Shown piece after piece: positions 1 to 6,555 of a DNA stretch of 64,000 nt. This DNA comes from Limnohabitans sp. 2KL-27 (lineage in GTDB: Bacteria; Pseudomonadota; Gammaproteobacteria; Burkholderiales; Burkholderiaceae_C). Positions within the stretch are counted from its first letter, which is position 1. Every line of letters starts with the position of its first letter. The notes under the pieces were generated by a model that did not search any database, was not told where the DNA came from, and saw only the letters and a list, made by a program, of their open reading frames with translations. The position numbers and the translations under genes are program-made. The stretch spans positions 1,798,853 through 1,862,852 of the forward strand of contig NZ_CXOP01000002.1 in NCBI RefSeq assembly GCF_001269345.1, read 5' to 3'.

Positions 1-840
1 CCGATCGAGCGCTTGGGCCACAGCGAAAAAATGGACCAGCTGCGCAAGCGCATCACACCCTTTATGCTGCGCCGCACCAAAGACGTGGTCGCCAGCGAGC
101 TGCCGCCCAAGATCGAAACCTTGATGCCTGTGCCGCTCCAAGGCCAGCAGGCCGACCTGTACGAAACCATCCGTTTGGGCATGGAAAAAACCGTGCGCGA
201 TGCCCTGAACGCACAGGGTTTGGCCAAATCCCAAATCACCATTCTGGATGCGTTGCTCAAGCTGCGCCAAGTGTGCTGTGACCCGCGCCTGCTCAAACTG
301 GGCACAGCCAGCCAAGTGCAGCAATCGGCCAAGCTCGAGCAACTGCTCGACATGTTGCCCGAGATGGTGGCGGAGGGGCGCAAGATTTTGCTGTTCTCGC
401 AGTTCACCCAGATGCTCAGCCTGATTGAGCAGGAGCTTCCGCGTCTGGGCATTCCATGGGTCAAGCTCACGGGCCAAAGCAAAAAACGCGACGCCCTCAT
501 TGAGCAGTTCACCAGCGGGCAGGTGCCACTTTTCCTGATCAGCCTGAAGGCCGGGGGCGTGGGCTTGAACTTGCCGCAGGCCGACACGGTGATCCATTAC
601 GACCCGTGGTGGAACCCTGCGGTGGAAAACCAGGCCACCGACCGGGCCCACCGCATCGGCCAAACCCAAAGCGTGTGGGTGCTCAAACTTGTGGCCCAAG
701 GCACGATTGAGGAGCGCATGCTGGCCCTGCAAGAGCGCAAAGCCCAACTTGCGCAAGACATGTATTCTGGCGCGGTGCAACGCAAAGAGCCGTTGTTTGG
801 CGAGTCCGATCTGAACGAGTTGTTCAAGCCGCTGGGATGA
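1..840 (+). CDS. SNF2-family DEAD/DEAH-type ATPase/helicase, C-terminal part (5' truncated by window)
   Basis: The frame is open from base 1 to the TGA at 838-840, so the gene begins left of the window; 279 residues are visible. They form the second RecA-like lobe (Helicase_C) of a SNF2-type ATPase. Visible motifs are KILLFSQFTQML (motif IV region), LISLKAGGVGLNL (motif V), DPWWNPAVENQA and ATDRAHRIGQ (motif VI with its arginine finger). The start of the visible part (PFMLRRTK-VASELPPK) is the usual bridge between the lobes. Proteins of this type move along double-stranded DNA using ATP and remodel DNA-protein complexes; bacterial members are commonly HepA/RapA-like, but the specific role is unknown here. 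The Walker A lobe and any N-terminal SWIM zinc finger lie outside the window. Confidence 0.93.
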   Translation, partial: PIERLGHSEKMDQLRKRITPFMLRRTKDVVASELPPKIETLMPVPLQGQQADLYETIRLGMEKTVRDALNAQGLAKSQITILDALLKLRQVCCDPRLLKLGTASQVQQSAKLEQLLDMLPEMVAEGRKILLFSQFTQMLSLIEQELPRLGIPWVKLTGQSKKRDALIEQFTSGQVPLFLISLKAGGVGLNLPQADTVIHYDPWWNPAVENQATDRAHRIGQTQSVWVLKLVAQGTIEERMLALQERKAQLAQDMYSGAVQRKEPLFGESDLNELFKPLG

Positions 841-856
841 AAGATGGGAATCGACT

Positions 857-1210
857 TTGTTGAAAGTCTTGCTTTTCTTCGCTTTGGCTTGCGTCAGTGC
901 TTGCAGCCCCGACAAGACGACGGATGTACCTCCCACCCAAACCCAAATGGGTGCATGGGCCCCCATCGACGCTTTTAACCCCGATGTTCAAGAAGCTGCG
1001 CGCTTTGCGGTGCAAACTTTTGCAGTTCAAAACAAGGTTCGAGTGCTTTTCAAAGAAGTCACCCAAGCCCGCCAGCAGGTGGTGGCCGGCCTCAACTTAC
1101 AGTTGCAGCTTCAAGTGACACTGGACGGCGCCCCTAAAAACGTCAACGTGACGGTGTGGCGACAGCTCTATGGGGACTACCGTTTGCAGTCTTGGGATTG
1201 GGTGGACTGA
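857..1210 (+). CDS. Cystatin-like lipoprotein (predicted cysteine-protease inhibitor)
   Basis: A 117-residue product from a TTG start at 857, about 6 bases after GGGAA; a second TTG at 860 is equally possible. Residues 1-16 are a lipoprotein signal ending in the lipobox V-S-A-C, so the mature protein should be lipidated at Cys16. The rest carries, in order, every landmark of a cystatin: the N-terminal Gly-x-Trp (GAWAPID), an alpha-helix signature AARFAVQTFAVQN matching the LARFAV motif typical of plant cystatins, the first inhibitory hairpin QVVAG, and a C-terminal LQSW supplying the second-loop Trp. Cystatins are competitive inhibitors of papain-like cysteine proteases. Function is inferred from motifs only. 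It lies 16 bases after the helicase gene and upstream of the toxin-antitoxin promoter. Confidence 0.75.
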   Translation: MLKVLLFFALACVSACSPDKTTDVPPTQTQMGAWAPIDAFNPDVQEAARFAVQTFAVQNKVRVLFKEVTQARQQVVAGLNLQLQLQVTLDGAPKNVNVTVWRQLYGDYRLQSWDWVD

Positions 1211-1218
1211 TGGCGGAC

Positions 1219-1257
1219 TTTACAAAGGTGACTTGATCGGTAATAATAAATTTATTA
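1219..1257 (+). promoter_or_regulatory. Promoter and palindromic operator of the toxin-antitoxin pair
   Basis: TTTACA at 1219-1224 and AATAAT at 1242-1247 are separated by 17 bases and make a good sigma-70 promoter. A perfect 14-bp AT-only palindrome, TAATAAATTTATTA at 1244-1257, overlaps the -10 box. It sits 15 bp upstream of the antitoxin ATG. Ribbon-helix-helix antitoxins bind such palindromes to repress their own operon, so this is the likely autoregulatory site. The local AT-richness stands out from the GC-rich surroundings. Confidence 0.6.
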
Positions 1258-1271
1258 CGCGAGAAAATGCC

Positions 1272-1526
1272 ATGACCACCACCGTCAAACTGCCTGACCC
1301 TTTGGAAAAATCCCTTCGCCAGCGATGTGCGCAAGAAGGCCGCAGCATCAGCGAAGTCATGCGCGATGCACTCACTGCGTATTTGGCTCAGCCTGCAGTC
1401 ACCGCATCGGCTTTTGCCTTGGGCGAGGGCGTTTTTGGGCGATTTGCAGGAAAAGATGATTTGGCCGAAACCCACAAAATCCAAGTGCTTGATGTGTGGG
1501 AAGACAAGCAGGGACGGCGTTCATGA
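1272..1526 (+). CDS. Ribbon-helix-helix antitoxin (CopG/VapB-like)
   Basis: An 84-residue protein starting at the ATG that follows the palindrome. An upstream in-frame ATG at 1170 would overlap the lipoprotein gene and lacks family similarity. Residues 1-45 (MTTTVKLPDPLEKSLRQRC, then GRSISEVMRDALTAYL) form a ribbon-helix-helix DNA-binding domain: a short beta strand and two helices. The C-terminal tail probably wraps the toxin. Its stop overlaps the toxin start as ATGA (1523-1526), indicating translational coupling. Expected role: neutralise the PIN toxin encoded next and repress the operon through the 1244-1257 palindrome. Whether the pair is active is not shown by sequence. Confidence 0.85.
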   Translation: MTTTVKLPDPLEKSLRQRCAQEGRSISEVMRDALTAYLAQPAVTASAFALGEGVFGRFAGKDDLAETHKIQVLDVWEDKQGRRS

Positions 1527-2011
1527 CCCGCGTGGAAAAACGACCGCTTGCTGTCCAAGAGCCCCATGCGCTTTACTTGCGCCACTTACCCGTGCAAGAC
1601 GCCCTGATCGACAGCGGCCCTTTGCTGGCCTTGTTCAATCGGGGTGACAAATGGCATGCACCTACTTTGGCCTTGCTGCAAGCTCAGCCGCAGTTGCGTC
1701 TGCACAGCACTTGGCCCGTTTTGACCGAGGTGTGCGCCCTGTTGGCGAGGCGCATCCACAACGACGCAGCGCTTGATTTTTTGCAGTGGGTGCAGCGCGG
1801 CGCGGTGCAGCTGGACAGTCCTGCCGACTGGAGCTTGACCAGCGTGTTGGCCATTTGCCAGCGTTTTGCCACTTTGCCGCTGGACTTGGCAGACGCCTCG
1901 ATCGCCGAAGCCGCTGAACGTCTAGGCATTCGGCATGTGGTGTCGATCGACCAAGACTTCGATGTTTACCGGGATGCCAAAGGGCAAGCCTTGGTCAATT
2001 TGCTGCGCTGA
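1523..2011 (+). CDS. PIN-domain toxin (VapC-like ribonuclease)
   Basis: A 162-residue product from the ATG inside the ATGA overlap with the antitoxin gene. An upstream in-frame ATG at 1496 would lie within the antitoxin and is less likely. The PIN fold is recognisable from its acidic metal-binding residues: Asp30 in ALIDSGPLLALFN, Glu69 in VLTEVCALL, Asp124 in DLADASIAEAAERLG, and the acidic IDQDFDVY near the C-terminus. PIN toxins are Mg/Mn-dependent endoribonucleases that cleave tRNA or rRNA when the antitoxin is degraded. Residues 1-25 before the first PIN strand are unusual and may contact the partner. The RNA target is unknown. Confidence 0.85.
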   Translation: MTRVEKRPLAVQEPHALYLRHLPVQDALIDSGPLLALFNRGDKWHAPTLALLQAQPQLRLHSTWPVLTEVCALLARRIHNDAALDFLQWVQRGAVQLDSPADWSLTSVLAICQRFATLPLDLADASIAEAAERLGIRHVVSIDQDFDVYRDAKGQALVNLLR

Positions 2012-3982
2012 TCAGTGAATGCCCACCACAGGGCGTGTCTTGTAAAACTGAACCGGGCTTTCTGCCACAGAGTTCAGCACCGATTTTTTGATCTTGCCCA
2101 CCACATGCATCTCGCAGGGCTTGCAATCAAAGCGCAGCGTGAGTTTTTCCTTGCCGTTGATGAGCTGCATGGGTTCGGCTTTCACCGTGCCTTGCACGCC
2201 GGTCACGCCTTTGGCCTGCTTGGGGCACAAGCTCAGACTGAAGCGCACGCAGTGCTTGGTGATCATCAGGCTGACCTCGCCCAGTTCTTCTTGGCTTTCA
2301 TAGGCCGCATCAATGACCTTCACGCCGTGCTTGGCATAAAAGTCGCGGGCCTTTTGGTTGAACACGTTGGCCAGATAGGTGAGCGTATCTTCTGGATATG
2401 CGACTGGCGGCTCCACCGGCAGCGCTCGAGGCAGGCGTTGCAGGCCATGAGTGCGGGCGTCTTCGAGTGCCTGCACGGCGTCGCGTCGCAAGGCGTTGAG
2501 CTGTGAGGGCGGCACAAACCAGGGGCGGGGCAGTGCAACTTGAACATCCAGCGGCTCAAAGAGGGTGTCCCCCAGTTTGCCCAAGGCGCTTTTGAGCTTG
2601 TCCTCGGCCAAGGCTGGGTCTTTGGGGGCTTGCCAAGCGATGGCCATGTGCGCCGTGGCGCTGTGTCCCACTTCGTCGGTCAGCGTCAGTTGCAGACCAT
2701 GGTTGTTTTCGGCCAGCTGCATCCACACGCCCATGCGGCGCTCAGCAGATTTTTTGTCCAGCGTGCGCACCCAACTCATGTCGCGGTTGCGGTTGACCTC
2801 AACGCCTTGGCGCAAGTCCTTGAAGCCGTCCATCGGGTCTTTGGGGAACAAGCGCCAGACACCCTTGGCTTTTTGTGCTTCGGCGCGGTTGATCTGCAGG
2901 CCGACCAGCTCTTTTTGCAGGTCGTAATAGCAAAGACCATCGCCGTTGTGCAGCACGGTGGACGGGTCATCGGTGGTGATTTCCAAGTGCTCGGGCGTGA
3001 CTTTGCTGACCCAACCGATGGTCTGGCCCGGGTTTTTGGGGGTATCGAAGGCGCCGATGTCTTCCTTGCGGCCTTGCACAAAGTAGTCGGTGAACTCGCG
3101 GTTGAAGTTTTGGTTCGGGTCGGGCTCGAAGCTGAAGGTGGTGCGGCCGTGCGAGGACGGGGCCAACTCGGGCCGCTCGGCCAGCACTTCGTCGAACAGC
3201 TTGCGGTAATGGGCCGTGATGTTTTTCACATAGGCCATGTCCTTGTAGCGGCCTTCGATCTTGAAGCTGCGGATGCCCGCGTCCACCAAGGCACGCAGAT
3301 TGTCGCTTTGGTTGTTGTCTTTCATGCTGAGCACGTGTTTGTCGTGCGCCACGATGCGGCCTTGCGCGTCTTTGACTTCGTAGGGCAGGCGGCACGCTTG
3401 CGAACAGTCGCCCCGGTTGGCGCTGCGGCCCGTATGGGCGTGGCTGATGAAGCACTGGCCGCTGTAGGCCACACACAAAGCGCCGTGCACAAAAAATTCA
3501 ATCACCGTGCGCTCGGTGTCGATGACATCGCGGATGGCACTGATCTGAGGCAGTGTGAGTTCGCGGGCGAGCACGATCTGGCTCAAACCTGCGTCTTGCA
3601 AGAATTTGGCTTTTTCGGGGGTGCGGATGTCGGTTTGCGTGCTGGCGTGCAGCTGGATCGGCGGCATGTCGATCTCGAGCAAGCCCATGTCTTGGATGAT
3701 CAGCGCATCTACACCCGCGTCATACATTTGCCAGGCCAGCTTGCGTGCACCTTCCAGCTCATCGTCACGCAAGATGGTGTTGAGCGTGACAAAGATGCGG
3801 CTGTGAAAGCGGTGGGCGTATTGCACCAGCTTGGCAATGTCCTGCACCGAGTTGTCGGCGGTGGAGCGCGCACCAAAAGACGGCCCGCCAATGTAGACCG
3901 CATCGGCGCCGTGGTTGATGGCTTCGATGCCGATATCGATGGTGCGGGCAGGCGCGAGGAGTTCGAGGTGGTGAGGCTGCAT
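2012..3982 (-). CDS. rlhA: Peptidase U32-family 23S rRNA 5-hydroxycytidine C2501 synthase (RlhA/YdcP type)
   Basis: A 656-residue U32 protein. Length and sequence match E. coli RlhA (formerly YdcP, about 650 residues) better than the shorter TrhP/YegQ. The N-terminus (HLELLAPARTIDIGIEAI, HGADAVYIGGPSFGAR), FVTLNTILRDDEL and ALIIQDMG are close to the E. coli protein. A cysteine group at about residues 168-195 (GQC, RGDCSQACRLPY) fits the Fe-S cluster these enzymes need. A C-terminal DUF3656-type region follows. RlhA hydroxylates C2501 in the peptidyl-transferase centre using prephenate-derived chemistry. The gene is transcribed alone, convergent with the toxin gene; their stops are adjacent (2009-2014). 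Confidence 0.88.
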   Translation of the reverse strand: MQPHHLELLAPARTIDIGIEAINHGADAVYIGGPSFGARSTADNSVQDIAKLVQYAHRFHSRIFVTLNTILRDDELEGARKLAWQMYDAGVDALIIQDMGLLEIDMPPIQLHASTQTDIRTPEKAKFLQDAGLSQIVLARELTLPQISAIRDVIDTERTVIEFFVHGALCVAYSGQCFISHAHTGRSANRGDCSQACRLPYEVKDAQGRIVAHDKHVLSMKDNNQSDNLRALVDAGIRSFKIEGRYKDMAYVKNITAHYRKLFDEVLAERPELAPSSHGRTTFSFEPDPNQNFNREFTDYFVQGRKEDIGAFDTPKNPGQTIGWVSKVTPEHLEITTDDPSTVLHNGDGLCYYDLQKELVGLQINRAEAQKAKGVWRLFPKDPMDGFKDLRQGVEVNRNRDMSWVRTLDKKSAERRMGVWMQLAENNHGLQLTLTDEVGHSATAHMAIAWQAPKDPALAEDKLKSALGKLGDTLFEPLDVQVALPRPWFVPPSQLNALRRDAVQALEDARTHGLQRLPRALPVEPPVAYPEDTLTYLANVFNQKARDFYAKHGVKVIDAAYESQEELGEVSLMITKHCVRFSLSLCPKQAKGVTGVQGTVKAEPMQLINGKEKLTLRFDCKPCEMHVVGKIKKSVLNSVAESPVQFYKTRPVVGIH

Positions 3983-4043
3983 GGCTTGGGATTATCCCAG
4001 CTTGTGTCCTTTAGCTTTGTAGATGCCTTTTCGCCATGAGGTA

Positions 4044-4127
4044 GCCCTGAAGCGGCGGGCACTGGCCGGGGCTCAGAGGCGCTTCGCTTTGCCACATCGC
4101 CCCAGCCAATGCCCGCCGCTTCAGGGC
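4044..4127. repeat. Hairpin element A (28-bp arms, 28-nt loop)
   Basis: Arms at 4044-4071 and 4100-4127 are complementary over 28 bp with two mismatches. The loop is 4072-4099. The inner arm is closed by a GGGG/CCCC clamp. The loop reappears, reverse-complemented and identical over 26 nt, in element B, although the outer arms of the two are unrelated. The structure could act as RNA or as extruded DNA. Confidence 0.75.
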
Positions 4128-4255
4128 GTGGGTGTTCGTGGTTCAGGTGCAGGTGCAGGTTTGAAGTTTGGCGCTGCCTTCGGCTGGTGGTTAGCCAAGA
4201 CACGGTGGGGCTGAAGGCTCCGACATATTGGGGTGCGCCTTCCAGAGACGCCCCA

Positions 4256-4333
4256 CAAAAGGTTTGGGCGCGGGATGGGGTGATGTGGCAAAGCGAAGCG
4301 CCTCTGAACCCCAGCCCGCGCCCAAGCCTTTTG
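4256..4333. repeat. Hairpin element B (25-bp arms, same loop as element A inverted)
   Basis: Arms at 4256-4280 and 4309-4333 pair over 25 bp with two mismatches. Loop 4281-4308 contains GATGTGGCAAAGCGAAGCGC and continues CTCTGA; it equals the reverse complement of element A's loop. A GGGG/CCCC clamp again closes the loop. Only a short inner GCGGG-AT-GGGG segment of the arms resembles element A. Confidence 0.75.
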
Positions 4334-4390
4334 CCCCACAAATCAAAGTGGACCCTCTCAAGGCCCAAAATTTGACCACTGCGCAAACAA

Positions 4391-4416
4391 AAAAACGCGA
4401 CCGAAGTCGCGTTTTT
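4391..4416 (-). terminator. Intrinsic terminator of the parvulin gene
   Basis: A perfect 11-bp stem (4391-4401 with 4406-4416) and a TTCG tetraloop on the minus strand, followed by a run of T on that strand. It lies 20 bp past the stop of the isomerase gene. Confidence 0.9.
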
Positions 4417-4435
4417 CAGAGGGGCAAAGTCCAGA

Positions 4436-5209
4436 TCACTGGATCTTGGCTTTGGCGCGCAGGTCTTCCTGGAACTTGGCCAGTTTTTGCTGCTGCAACT
4501 GCTGAGAAATCTGAGGCTTGACCTCGTCGAGCTTGGGCAACTGGGCCTCACGCACATCGTCCACGCGGATGATGTGGAAGCCAAACTGGCTCTTGACGGG
4601 GGCATCGGTCATCTGGCCTTTAGCCAGTTTCACCATGGCGTCAGAGAATTCGGGCACATAGCTGCCCGCGGCGGCCCAATCCAGGTCACCGCCATTGGCG
4701 CCAGACCCTGGATCTTTCGAGGCTTTCTTGGCCAATTCTTCAAAGCTGCCGCCTTTTTTGATGTCGGCAATCAGAGCCTTGGCTTCGTCTTCCTTTTCCA
4801 CCAGGATGTGGCGGGCGCGGTATTCCTTGCCACCGTTTTCCTTGACGAATTTGTCATATTCAGCCTTGATGTCGGCATCGGTCACCGGATTTTTCTTCTG
4901 GAAATCGGCAAACAACTGGCGGATCAGGATGGTTTGACGGGCCAGTTCCAACTGGGTTTTGTACTCTTCGCTGGCGTCCAAGCCGCGCTTGCGGGCTTCT
5001 TGCATGAAGACTTCCCGGGCGATCAGCTCTTGCTTGATTTGGTCCAAGACTTCAGGCGTCACAGGGCGACCCGAGGCTTCCACTTGCTGCTGCAGCGCTT
5101 TGACGCGCGAAGAGGGCACGGGTTTGCCGTTGACCACAGCCAGGTTTTGCGCCAGAACGGGGGACGCCAGCAAGGCCACCAAGGCGGCGCTGAGCATTTG
5201 CTTTTTCAT
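4436..5209 (-). CDS. Periplasmic parvulin-type peptidyl-prolyl cis-trans isomerase
   Basis: 257 residues. Residues 1-20 (MKKQMLSAALVALLASPVLA) are a cleavable signal peptide, so the protein works in the periplasm. Residues about 25-120 form a SurA/PrsA-like helical N-region. A parvulin domain spans about 130-225, with ARHILVE, GGSFEELAKKASKDPGSG, GGDLDW, FSDAMVKL and SQFGFHIIRV all recognisable. It catalyses proline isomerisation and helps outer-membrane or secreted proteins to fold. The C-terminus is a charged helix rich in Q and K. A strong terminator follows; the bolA-yciB pair lies 82 bp upstream on the same strand. Confidence 0.92.
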   Translation of the reverse strand: MKKQMLSAALVALLASPVLAQNLAVVNGKPVPSSRVKALQQQVEASGRPVTPEVLDQIKQELIAREVFMQEARKRGLDASEEYKTQLELARQTILIRQLFADFQKKNPVTDADIKAEYDKFVKENGGKEYRARHILVEKEDEAKALIADIKKGGSFEELAKKASKDPGSGANGGDLDWAAAGSYVPEFSDAMVKLAKGQMTDAPVKSQFGFHIIRVDDVREAQLPKLDEVKPQISQQLQQQKLAKFQEDLRAKAKIQ

Positions 5210-5291
5210 CGTATTTTCCTAAGAGACAGGGTGTCGGAGAGGGGGCTAGGGTTCAAAAAAAGGGGCTGCCACCCAAGGGTGACGGCCCGGT

Positions 5292-5564
5292 TCAGATCAG
5301 CTCGATGGCCAGGGCATGCAAGCCTTGGTCCATGAAATCTTGCAGCGCATCATACACAAGGCGATGGCGCTGAACACGTCCGATGCCGGCAAACAGGGGT
5401 GAGGCAATGCACACACGCATGTGCGTGCCTTCTCCACTGTCGTTGGCCCCGACATGGCCCGCATGTTGGGCGCTCTCGTCGATCACGCGCAGCGCGGTGG
5501 GTTGCAGGCGCTCGGTCAGGCGGGCGTGGATTTGGGCGCTCAAGGGCAGGGTGCCGGTGCTCAT
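5292..5564 (-). CDS. bolA: BolA family protein
   Basis: A 90-residue protein starting at the ATG at 5564, which overlaps the yciB stop as ATGA (5561-5564), so the two are translationally coupled. The BolA fold is visible from [18 protein letters not shown], followed by [22 protein letters not shown], and the conserved HALAIEL end; His in the RVQRHR segment is where monothiol glutaredoxin-bound Fe-S clusters are usually shared. BolA proteins act in Fe-S trafficking and stress-linked transcription. A longer open frame upstream was not used because it overlaps all of the start of yciB. Confidence 0.88.
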   Translation of the reverse strand: MSTGTLPLSAQIHARLTERLQPTALRVIDESAQHAGHVGANDSGEGTHMRVCIASPLFAGIGRVQRHRLVYDALQDFMDQGLHALAIELI

Positions 5565-6103
5565 TTCTGGTCGCCTTCGTCTTTGGGCAAATAGCGCGAA
5601 ATGTACAGCCCCTGGCCCAGAATGAATGCGACAGGGAACACATAGCCCCAGAGTTTGAAATTCACCCAATCTTCGGTGCTGAAGTAATGGGCCACATAGG
5701 CGTTGATGGCGGCCATGAACAGGCAGTACAACATCCACGACAGGTTCAAGCGGTTCCACACGGCGTGCGGCAGCTGCAATTGGGTGCCCAGCAGCATGTG
5801 CAGGAAGTTTTTCTTCAACAACCAGTGCGCCACGGCCAGGGCGATCGCCAGGCCCGAATACAGCAAGGTGGGTTTCCACTTGATGAAGCGTTCATCGTGC
5901 AGGCCCAGCGTCAAGGCACCAAAGCCCAGCACCAGCACCAGCGTGATCTTGTGCATGGTCAGCAACTTGCCGTCCATCTTGTAAATGATGGCGGTTTGCA
6001 ACACGGTCGCACCCATCAACACGGCCGTGGCGGTGTAGATGTCGGCCATTTTGTACGCGCCGAAAAACAGCAGGATGGGGAAAAAATCGAGGATGAATTT
6101 CAT
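5561..6103 (-). CDS. yciB: YciB/IspZ family inner-membrane septation protein
   Basis: 180 residues beginning [18 protein letters not shown], the characteristic N-terminus of the YciB (intracellular septation protein A) family. About five hydrophobic segments are seen (near 3-20, 22-40, 52-68, 78-95, 118-140 and 150-165). Family signatures include [24 protein letters not shown] and [20 protein letters not shown]. In enterobacteria YciB works with YciC-type proteins and cell-division or elongation factors at the envelope. The start at 6103 is set by family N-termini; upstream in-frame codons give unrelated basic sequence. It is coupled to bolA. Confidence 0.92.
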   Translation of the reverse strand: MKFILDFFPILLFFGAYKMADIYTATAVLMGATVLQTAIIYKMDGKLLTMHKITLVLVLGFGALTLGLHDERFIKWKPTLLYSGLAIALAVAHWLLKKNFLHMLLGTQLQLPHAVWNRLNLSWMLYCLFMAAINAYVAHYFSTEDWVNFKLWGYVFPVAFILGQGLYISRYLPKDEGDQK

Positions 6104-6147
6104 GAAAAATGGTTGAAGACTGCGCAAGGGGCCGCAGCCGTGGTCGG

Positions 6148-6555
6148 TCAGGAAGCTTCGAAGTCTAACGAAGCCGAGTTCATGCAGTAACGCAGACCCG
6201 TGGGCGCGGGGCCATCTTCGAACACATGGCCCAGGTGTGCGCCGCACTGGGCACACACGGTTTCTACTCGGCGCATGCCGTGGCTGGTGTCCACACGCTC
6301 TTCGATGGCTTGTTCGGAGGTGGCTTGGAAAAAGCTTGGCCAGCCGCAGCCCGCATCAAACTTGGTGTCGGACTTGAACAATTCGGCGTCGCAGCAGATG
6401 CAGCGGTAAATGCCGCTGGACCAATGGCCTTCGTATTTGCCGGTGAAGGGCCGCTCGGTGGCGGCTTGGCGTGTGACGGCGTAGGCCGCAGGCTCGGCCC
6501 CTTTGGCGGCCAGCAGTTCGCGCCACTCGTGGTCGGTTTTGGTGATTTTGCTCAT
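6148..6555 (-). CDS. msrB: Peptide-methionine (R)-S-oxide reductase MsrB
   Basis: 135 residues starting [11 protein letters not shown]. MsrB reduces the R epimer of methionine sulfoxide in proteins using thioredoxin. The zinc site is complete: CxxC in [11 protein letters not shown] and CAQC in [16 protein letters not shown]. The catalytic Cys lies in [12 protein letters not shown] close to the C-terminus, and the GCGWPSFFQ motif is present. No signal peptide, so it is cytoplasmic. The start overlaps the end of selO by four bases (6552-6555), which indicates coupled translation of two redox-related proteins. Confidence 0.96.
   Translation of the reverse strand: MSKITKTDHEWRELLAAKGAEPAAYAVTRQAATERPFTGKYEGHWSSGIYRCICCDAELFKSDTKFDAGCGWPSFFQATSEQAIEERVDTSHGMRRVETVCAQCGAHLGHVFEDGPAPTGLRYCMNSASLDFEAS

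Larger units (their letters stand above)
3983..4435. other. 450-bp intergenic region with two hairpin repeats and a terminator
   Basis: No credible gene is seen; open frames here lack ribosome sites and family resemblance. It holds the rlhA upstream region, two long hairpins (4044-4127 and 4256-4333) sharing a loop in opposite orientation, a short direct repeat of CAGGTG around 4144-4159, and the intrinsic terminator of the downstream minus-strand isomerase gene. It is the only gene-free stretch above 300 bp in the window. Confidence 0.8.

Noticed and set aside
2540..4039. A 499-codon open frame on the plus strand, antisense to rlhA
   Set aside because: It is the complement-strand shadow of a GC-rich gene: no ribosome site, no family motifs, and it ends inside the intergenic region.
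4128..4255. Tandem CAGGTG repeats as a CRISPR or microsatellite
   Set aside because: Only two to three partial copies of 6 bases; no spacer structure.
5565..5879. Longer bolA reading frame extending upstream to 5879
   Set aside because: The extension lies entirely inside yciB and has no BolA similarity; the ATG at 5564 gives the family-length protein.
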